A model generated the notes under the pieces. That model did no database searches and was not told where the DNA came from. It saw nothing but the letters and a program-made list of their open reading frames with translations. Positions 58,772-64,000 of a DNA stretch of 64,000 bases are shown here, piece by piece (position 1 is the first letter of the stretch; each line of letters opens with the position of its first letter). This DNA is from Caballeronia sp. NK8 (GTDB lineage: Bacteria; Pseudomonadota; Gammaproteobacteria; Burkholderiales; Burkholderiaceae): the NCBI RefSeq assembly GCF_018408855.1, contig NZ_AP024328.1, forward strand, positions 371,467 through 435,466, read 5' to 3'. Both the position numbers and the translations under genes were made by a program.

Positions 58772-60014
58772 GGTATGGCTCCATGACGATGTCCTGCGTC
58801 ACCTGCACCAGGAACTTCTGGCCCGGCTCAACGGTGATGGTCGGCGGTATATTCTGGTTGCGCTGCATGACGGTCTGAGCTGTCGCCGCCGCCACCTGTC
58901 CCGCCGTGTCACCATAAGTAGTGACGCCGTTCGGCGTCGCGGTCGTCGCGGTCTGAGAGCTGCTGTCGAACGCCTTCAGCAAAATCGCCGTGATGAAGCC
59001 CGCGCCGAAGATTTTCAGGAAGTGGTTGTTCACATCGCCCGAGAACCCGGCGTAGCCGTTCTGGTCGGCACCTTGCATACCGTTGAGCGGCACGCTCTTG
59101 CCGTTGGGCAGACGCAGACTCGTCGAAGCAACGAGCAAGCGCTCTTGCCCCACTTTGACGTCCGCGCTGTACATGCCATTGATGAACGCGCCCTTCGGAA
59201 TCATCAAGCAGTCGCCGCGCAGGCTGTCATACACATCTTCGTCCACCATCAACGCCACGCGACCCGGCTTGTCCGAGTTCAGCCCCTCAACCGTCTTGAC
59301 GTGGATAACGTGCGGCGGCGTCAACGTGCAGCCCGTCGACCAGCCATTGAAGGTTGTCCGTTCGATGCCGCCGCGCGAACCCGCATCGCGGAGGAAGGCG
59401 CGGTCGCGATCTTCGGGTGCCTGGCCCTGCTTCGCCAAGGCGATCGCCATCGCATCGGGAGTGTTGGCTCCCGCAGCGTTCCGAGCAGCTCGTACCTCGT
59501 CCAACGAAGGGACGCCAGCGGGGAGTACGCCAGTCGCCGAGTTCGCCGAACGCGATGCGCCTGCCTGTTTGAAGATGGAGGACGTATAGATCGCGTCTTG
59601 CGCCGCTTGGCGGGAAAGCTCGCGCGTGTCCGTGCCCGAGCCTGCGACCTCTTCCTTGAAGTCCGCACCGGTCAGCATCGGTTTGACGGCGGGCTTCGGA
59701 GCCGCTGCTTCAGACGCTGCGCGAGCGGCAGCCTCCGACGCCGCTGCGTCGCGCTGCTGACGGATCATCTGGTCGATGTCGTTGTTGTTCGCAGCAGCCG
59801 GCGTCTCCGTACTCGACTTAAGCGCCGTCGCTTTCTTGATGCGAGCTTCTTCGTCGGCCTTGTTCGTCGCCTGAAGCTGATAGTAGAAGCCGAGGCCGCC
59901 GATCACGACCGCAGCCAGAATGCCGATGCTCATGATCGCATTGCGGGGCGTCTTGCCTTTGACGAGTGCTTCTTGCTCCGCGCTGGGTGTAGCCGAGTCC
60001 GGTTTCTTCGCCAC
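58764..60014 (-). CDS. virB10: VirB10/TrbI-like T4SS core protein
   Basis: 416 residues from the GTG at 60014; the longer frame overlaps virB9 and is not a better start. Cytoplasmic N-terminus, one membrane helix (~26-45), an Ala-rich periplasmic coil, then the VirB10/TrbI domain (CTLTPPHVIHVKTVEG, GDCLMIPKGAFINGMYSA, VPLNGMQGADQNGYAG). It spans inner and outer membranes. Upstream virB9 overlaps nearly (TGA then GTG). Confidence 0.85.
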   Translation of the reverse strand: MAKKPDSATPSAEQEALVKGKTPRNAIMSIGILAAVVIGGLGFYYQLQATNKADEEARIKKATALKSSTETPAAANNNDIDQMIRQQRDAAASEAAARAASEAAAPKPAVKPMLTGADFKEEVAGSGTDTRELSRQAAQDAIYTSSIFKQAGASRSANSATGVLPAGVPSLDEVRAARNAAGANTPDAMAIALAKQGQAPEDRDRAFLRDAGSRGGIERTTFNGWSTGCTLTPPHVIHVKTVEGLNSDKPGRVALMVDEDVYDSLRGDCLMIPKGAFINGMYSADVKVGQERLLVASTSLRLPNGKSVPLNGMQGADQNGYAGFSGDVNNHFLKIFGAGFITAILLKAFDSSSQTATTATPNGVTTYGDTAGQVAAATAQTVMQRNQNIPPTITVEPGQKFLVQVTQDIVMEPYHD

Positions 60015-60016
60015 GA

Positions 60017-60889
60017 TCAAAACACCCCGAACAGGCGGCGGCGGCCGCGGGTCACCGTGACTTCGTCCTTGCCGGAACGCAGGACGATCTCGTCGGCCAG
60101 ACGCTGCAGGACGAGGAAGTCTCCGCGGCGGATGAAGTTCGCGACGACGCGATCGCCGTGGTCCAGAATGAACGGAACCGGCCACTCCTGAGCCTTGGTG
60201 GGCATGCGCATCCAGACGGCGTGGCCGTCATCGAAGACTGTCTCCGGCGTGAACTCGGCGCGGCCATCGACGCTGTAGTCCCAGTTCAGCTTGTCCGGCG
60301 CAACACCGATGCTTCCCGAATCGACACCGCCGCGACCGCCAGTCGCCGTCGCGTCATCGCGTGCGCTGACGCGGGCCATTGGCGCGCGCGGGTATTGGAA
60401 GCGCACCGTTTGATAGAACATCCCGCCCGCCGGTGACGCGATAAGCGTGAAGTCGTACTCGCGCAGATTAGTCGTCAGATGCAGCGTGTTGACTAGATCG
60501 GCCTTGTGCGGCTTGATGAACACATGGTTCATCTTGTCGTCGTCGATCTCCCACTGGACGCTGTCGCCCATCGCGGGGTCAGCAATCAGCTTCTCGCCCT
60601 TTTCCAGTTCGATCGTCGTCAGCTTGAGCGGTGCGGTCAGCACGCGGTAGATCTGGTCGCGGCTGTACGGGAAGACGCCGATGCGCGCATCGCCCGGCAT
60701 CGTCAAAGGATCAGCGCCGCCGTTGAACGGATTGATCGGGCTCATCGGGTCGCCTGCGACCATCGCGGCATTGAACGCCGAGTCGCTCGCGGCTTTCTTG
60801 GCCATAGCCGGTTGAGCAAGGAGCGCTGCGCACGCGGCGAGGACGCACATGCCGATGACCGGTTGTTTGTTGAGAATGGTTGCGGTCAT
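60017..60889 (-). CDS. virB9: VirB9/TrbG-like T4SS core protein
   Basis: 290 residues. Signal peptide ~1-30 (ACAALLAQPAMA). N-terminal domain (DQIYRVLTAPLKLTTIELEKGEK) and C-terminal domain (PETVFDDGHAVWMRMP, DGHDRVV-like LDHGDRVVANF), the VirB9 layout. Outer-membrane part of the core. Begins 2 nt after the virB8 stop. Confidence 0.85.
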   Translation of the reverse strand: MTATILNKQPVIGMCVLAACAALLAQPAMAKKAASDSAFNAAMVAGDPMSPINPFNGGADPLTMPGDARIGVFPYSRDQIYRVLTAPLKLTTIELEKGEKLIADPAMGDSVQWEIDDDKMNHVFIKPHKADLVNTLHLTTNLREYDFTLIASPAGGMFYQTVRFQYPRAPMARVSARDDATATGGRGGVDSGSIGVAPDKLNWDYSVDGRAEFTPETVFDDGHAVWMRMPTKAQEWPVPFILDHGDRVVANFIRRGDFLVLQRLADEIVLRSGKDEVTVTRGRRRLFGVF

Positions 60890-60891
60890 GC

Positions 60892-61596
60892 TTATGCGGT
60901 CCGCTCGAGGCGGAAAAACGGAATGAAGATGCCGAAGGGGTTCGTCGTCAACGCCTGTTCAGCAGTCGGCGCGACAATTTGATAGCGCAACGTGAGTGCG
61001 TACGACTTCACGTCCGGCTTGCCGGTCGCGCCAGCCTGCGAGGTGGTCGTCGTGAACTCAACGAGAACCGTCGAGTCTTCGAGCAACGCGATGTTGCGCA
61101 CGTCGACTTCACGAATCAGCTTCGGGTTGGCAGTTATCTGCTGGAACGGAGTGTCGGCCTTCAGCCAGTCGCGGAACTGACCGGCTGCCGCGCCGATCAT
61201 TTGCGCCTTCACCGAATTAATGTTGGCAGTCATGCGCGAAGTCTCGAGCCGGTCCGACAGCACCGGCTCGATCGTGAACCAGCGAATCGCCATTTCCTTG
61301 ACCGTCGTGCGCACCGCTTGCGAGTCGGGCTTGTAGGCGACGAGCTCCGTCACGATCGGGTGCCCGCCGGTATCGGCAGAGACACCGACGACGCGAGTGA
61401 CCGAAGGCGGAGGCTGCCGCGTCCAGACAGCGCCGGCCGCAACGACAGCCAGGCCGAACGAAATCAGCATCCAGCGATTAGCTTCGAGCTTAAGCCGTGT
61501 GCTCGTCTCGAAAATTACCTTGCTTGGATCTTCTTCGGCGTATGAGCCGGGGGCCGTGGACAGCGCGACCCGACGCTTGTTCTTGAAAAGACGCAT
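60892..61596 (-). CDS. virB8: VirB8/TrbF-like T4SS core protein
   Basis: 234 residues. Cytoplasmic N-terminus, one membrane helix (~42-58), periplasmic NTF2-like domain with RWFTIEPVLSD and a C-terminal NPFGIFIPFF, as in TrbF/VirB8. First gene of the pilus operon. VirB4, VirB6, VirB11 and VirD4 homologues are not in the window. Confidence 0.82.
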   Translation of the reverse strand: MRLFKNKRRVALSTAPGSYAEEDPSKVIFETSTRLKLEANRWMLISFGLAVVAAGAVWTRQPPPSVTRVVGVSADTGGHPIVTELVAYKPDSQAVRTTVKEMAIRWFTIEPVLSDRLETSRMTANINSVKAQMIGAAAGQFRDWLKADTPFQQITANPKLIREVDVRNIALLEDSTVLVEFTTTTSQAGATGKPDVKSYALTLRYQIVAPTAEQALTTNPFGIFIPFFRLERTA

Positions 61597-61728
61597 GGCA
61601 ACCCTTTGGAATGGTCACCATTGAAACAGCGTGCGCGTGCTATTTTTCTCCGAAAGACAGTGAGTTTTGTGCGTCATTGCACTGCACGCTTTCCGCGAGA
61701 GAACCTACTCGACTCGTCGTTACGGTAA

Positions 61729-61744
61729 CGCTATCCGGATAGCG
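61729..61744. repeat. 16-bp palindrome, copy 3
   Basis: CGCTATCCGGATAGCG with the same right flank as copy 1. It lies 133 nt upstream of the virB8 start, just downstream of the candidate -10, where an operator would block transcription. Confidence 0.7.
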
Positions 61745-61836
61745 GCCGTTTCCGGGAATGAAGCATAAAAACGTGTAGCTTTTGGGTTCTCCCAGCCGCC
61801 AAATTTGGTGTATCGCGCAGGACGCTCAGCAGCAAG

Positions 61837-61875
61837 CGTGTGCCAATTAACAGGGGGGGGGATAACTTGGCACAC
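61837..61875. repeat. 39-bp inverted-repeat site, copy B
   Basis: CGTGTGCCAATTAA, a G-run, then ATAACTTGGCACAC: the reverse complement of copy A at 31224 with a few changes in the centre. Confidence 0.65.
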
Positions 61876-61933
61876 CGTCTGGGCGAAGGTTTTCTCCTAA
61901 TACTCAAGGACTTACTGAACTGCGCGCACCTTC

Positions 61934-61957
61934 GCAACGCTATCCGGATAGCGTTGC
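61934..61957. repeat. 16-bp palindrome, copy 4 (24-bp perfect palindrome)
   Basis: CGCTATCCGGATAGCG extended by GCAA and TTGC on either side to a perfect 24-bp palindrome. Confidence 0.7.
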
Positions 61958-62185
61958 CTGACCATTGCCGCATGCAAGGCACCGATTATCGGCAAAGTGT
62001 TTTGACTTTCAGCGACTCTCGAAGGGTCGCTAAGAGGCTTCTCGCATGGGCGTCCCTAAACCGGTCCACGAGGGGTCTCAGTTGGCGGCCGCCGCTTTGC
62101 GCTGAGGTCGCGCGGCACCCGGCGCATCCTGCCGCCCACTATCGCGGCAACGAACACCGACGCATGTCCATATGGTGTCGAGGCC

Positions 62186-62398
62186 TTAACGCCGTCGGGG
62201 GTCCTCTCGGACCAGGACGCCCTCTTCGACGGTCCACAGGGCACCGTCTGCCGACTCGAAGGTGCTTCCCACATAGGCGCGCAATTGGTCTTCACGCTCC
62301 TCCAGTGCCCTTCGACGTTCGGCAACTTCCGACACTTGCTGTGCTTGCTCGTCGCATCGTTTGGCGAGGTACGCATAGTCGATTGGCCGTTGTAACAA
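62186..62398 (-). CDS. Possible small coiled-coil protein or gene remnant (70 aa)
   Basis: From a TTG at 62398; open upstream to ~62430. Reads RPIDYAYLAKRCDEQAQQ, then EVAERRRALEEREDQL, a plausible helix/coil, with good codon use. The lack of an ATG and ribosome site suggests a truncated remnant. Confidence 0.35.
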   Translation of the reverse strand: MLQRPIDYAYLAKRCDEQAQQVSEVAERRRALEEREDQLRAYVGSTFESADGALWTVEEGVLVREDPRRR

Positions 62399-62790
62399 CG
62401 CTCGGATGTACGCGATAGCGTTCGTCAGCCTGAGAAGCTAGTTGCTTCGCGGCGTGGCTGACGACGTCAGAAAGCCTGTGTCACCGGATGTTCGTCGAAG
62501 TCGTCCCGCTACTGCATAAAATCGGCACGTTTCCTGACAAATTTTTTCCCGACGGGCCCAAGGATGTGACGTCGGGCACGACGAAAGCGGGACACTCTCT
62601 GGATAGCGTCTCCATCGTCCGCGGACTTGTTGTAGCCTTTGTCTGAGCGAACCAGAGACTTCCTGTCCCCGCGCGTGCGTCAAGGGAGGCTGAGGCGAAA
62701 TCGACAATCTGCGCGAGCGTACGTGGCGCGAGTCGCAGCCCCGAAACAAAACTTAAGGTCCGCATGAACTGGCGTAAGCTCGTCTGGTAC
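62399..62790. other. Region without a gene
   Basis: Short open frames on both strands, none with a ribosome site or protein-like pattern. It lies just left of the iteron region. Confidence 0.4.
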
Positions 62791-63960
62791 GCATGGCCTA
62801 CGTATGTGGGACACGGCGACCGGCCCGGATGTACTTATCCACAATGGTCTACGGCCACGGTTGTAGGCCAAAGCACATAAACGTGGGCCTTTGTGACCAA
62901 GAATGTAGGCCATTGCAGACCACAGATGTAGGCTTTGGGGGTTATGGCCCGCGGATATGGTGACTTAGGTCACCACGGACGTAGGCCAATAGTTTAAAAA
63001 AGCGAGTAGGCTCAATAACTTAAAACAAGTTAACGATTTGATTGGAGTTTGTTAACTAAGATTCGAGTCGACCATCAAATGCGTATGAAAAAAAAACCGC
63101 ATGTTCCTAGTGATACCAGAACTGTAGGCCATACCCCTCGGCACCACATACTTGTAGTCCATTGACCACCGTATTGCGGGTCTTCTGCCCAACCGTCCCT
63201 GCTTGGCAGGTCTGCTGGGATCACGCGGACACCACATGCGGTTGCGAGCTCAGTTCGTTTGCCTTGCGCCAAGACCGCGTGGGCGCTTGGTCCAGCCCGA
63301 ACGGCATTCCCTGGCAGCGCATCGTCGGTCCGGGCATTCATAAGGTGTTGATTCCCGGGATTTTTTTTCAGTGCCAGCAGCTCGCCAACACATCAATGGC
63401 CGTAAAGGACCCCGCGAATGGCCTACGTTTCCGGTGCAACTGTTCAGCGAAGCGTGGCATGGCCTACATCTATGGGCAACTCCGGTTTGCGCTGGCTGAA
63501 TGGCCTACATTTATGGTGTTAGCTCGGTCGCGGTGCGGCCTACGGCTATCGGCAATCGCGCTCGCGGGATGGCCGAGCTTTGTTGGCAAGACGCTCGGCC
63601 TTATGGCCTACATTTATGCGGAAGTCCAAGTGCCTGTTTTGGTGGCCTGCCCAGCGCAGCGGCTATGCGTGCCCCGTAGAATGGCCTACGTTTCTGGGGT
63701 AACGGCACTCCGAACCCGTTCTCTGGCCTACGTTTCCGCGCCGAGAGCACCGTTGCAATGGTATGGCCTACGTTTCTGGCGCCGATTATTCGTCGAAGCA
63801 AGACGTTAAATTCGCCGAGTTTGAGCCATAAACGTAGGCCATCCGAGGCTTTGGCGTTCTCGTCAATGGCCTGAGGGAGGCGAACGGCAAGCGCGTGCGA
63901 AACACGCTTGCCGAGGCGGCCTATGGCCTACAGATATGGTTTGACGCGTAGTCCATTATG
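62791..63960. repeat. Iteron array, candidate replication origin
   Basis: At least 15 copies of a ~16-bp unit close to TGGCCTACGTTTCTGG, on both strands. Left cluster: 62794, 62855, 62877, 62901, 62923, 62943, 62975. Right cluster, mostly direct: 63417, 63459, 63500, 63534, 63569, 63602, 63680, 63723, 63762, then 63826 (inverted) and 63922. Spacing is often 33-43 bp. A perfect DnaA box, TTATCCACA, is at 62835-62843. Confidence 0.75.
62991..63070. other. AT-rich segment within the origin
   Basis: A local AT-rich stretch in otherwise GC-rich DNA, with AGTTAAC/GTTAACT inverted repeats at 63028-63034 and 63051-63057. It lies between the two iteron clusters, a likely unwinding element. Confidence 0.6.
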
Positions 63961-64000
63961 TCCGATAGTCGCGTCTACCTGTCTTCAACACGAACCACTC

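Larger units (their letters stand above)
61597..62185. other. Regulatory region upstream of the pilus operon
   Basis: Holds palindrome copies 3 and 4, the 39-bp inverted-repeat site, and the AT-rich box GGAATGAAGCATAAAAAC shared with 26.27 kb. A minus-strand -10 (TATGCT, 61762-61767) is present with no good -35. No gene: the open plus-strand frame over the repeats is not coding. Confidence 0.55.

Noticed and set aside
61840..62418. 192-codon plus-strand frame
   Set aside because: It starts inside the 39-bp inverted-repeat site and runs over the palindrome; no ribosome site, low-quality composition.
63162..63809. Open frame of 215 codons on the plus strand with repeated MAYIYG-like segments
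   Set aside because: The repeats are the iterons read in frame; no ribosome site and no protein-like composition.
62791..63960. CRISPR-like array
   Set aside because: Repeats occur in both orientations with unequal spacing, short units and no cas genes; this fits iterons.
1..64000. tRNA or rRNA genes
   Set aside because: No cloverleaf with CCA end or rRNA-like segment was seen on either strand.

Overview
The window is a GC-rich stretch of a plasmid or chromid backbone. It most likely comes from a Burkholderiales host (Burkholderia, Paraburkholderia or Caballeronia type). That is an inference from the PRTRC cassette (ParB-Related, ThiF-Related Cassette), the codon bias, and the absence of any chromosomal housekeeping gene, rRNA or tRNA.

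Layout. 1-8 kb (minus strand): a MoxR-like AAA ATPase / VWA-metallopeptidase set, then a series of small, mostly unrecognised proteins. 9-11 kb (plus): a PP-loop PAPS-reductase-like enzyme, a small protein and a lone response-regulator receiver. 11-19.6 kb (minus): the PRTRC cassette, consisting of ParB, E, C (ubiquitin-like), F, B (E2-like), A (JAB) and ThiF (E1-like), with two companions. 20-25 kb: a methyltransferase-helicase fusion and partners, with an IS30-family element inserted just upstream of their promoter. 26.4-31.1 kb (plus): small accessory genes, including a DUF1173-like and a Lar-like zinc-ribbon protein. 31.3-32.7 kb: a tyrosine recombinase. 34.2-36.2 kb (plus): the ParM-like PRTRC protein D and a small partner. 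36.2-40.1 kb (minus): primase/Toprim, SSB, a KfrB-like protein and small proteins. 40.4-45.8 kb (plus): a NERD protein, a coiled-coil protein, a protein that reads as FlhD-FlhD-FlhC in one chain, two small genes and a CAP-family lipoprotein. 45.9-61.6 kb (minus): one long operon joining VirB8/VirB9/VirB10-type core proteins to an R64-like type IVb pilus set. 62.8-64 kb: an iteron-rich region with a DnaA box and an AT-rich segment, presumably a replication origin whose Rep gene lies outside.

The most unusual signal is regulatory. Six minus-strand promoters share one architecture: GAAAG, 16 nt, AGCTTT, 27-28 nt, a TANNNT -10 box, no recognisable -35, and then a transcript whose 5' end is a covarying hairpin between CACC and ATCGACC. 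One copy makes only a ~108-nt RNA ending in a terminator. At least 12 genes of the same modules also have a ~40-nt leader with a stem-loop whose loop is complementary to the sequence just 3' of the stem (a pseudoknot or an alternative pairing), immediately upstream of the ribosome binding site. Together they look like a plasmid-wide regulon. The FlhD-FlhD-FlhC protein is a plausible, untested activator. Intrinsic terminators lie in several leaders and between many collinear genes.

Two further repeat families link distant parts of the window: a 16-bp palindrome (CGCTATCCGGATAGCG, four copies), and a 39-bp inverted-repeat site present in opposite orientations beside the recombinase and near the origin.
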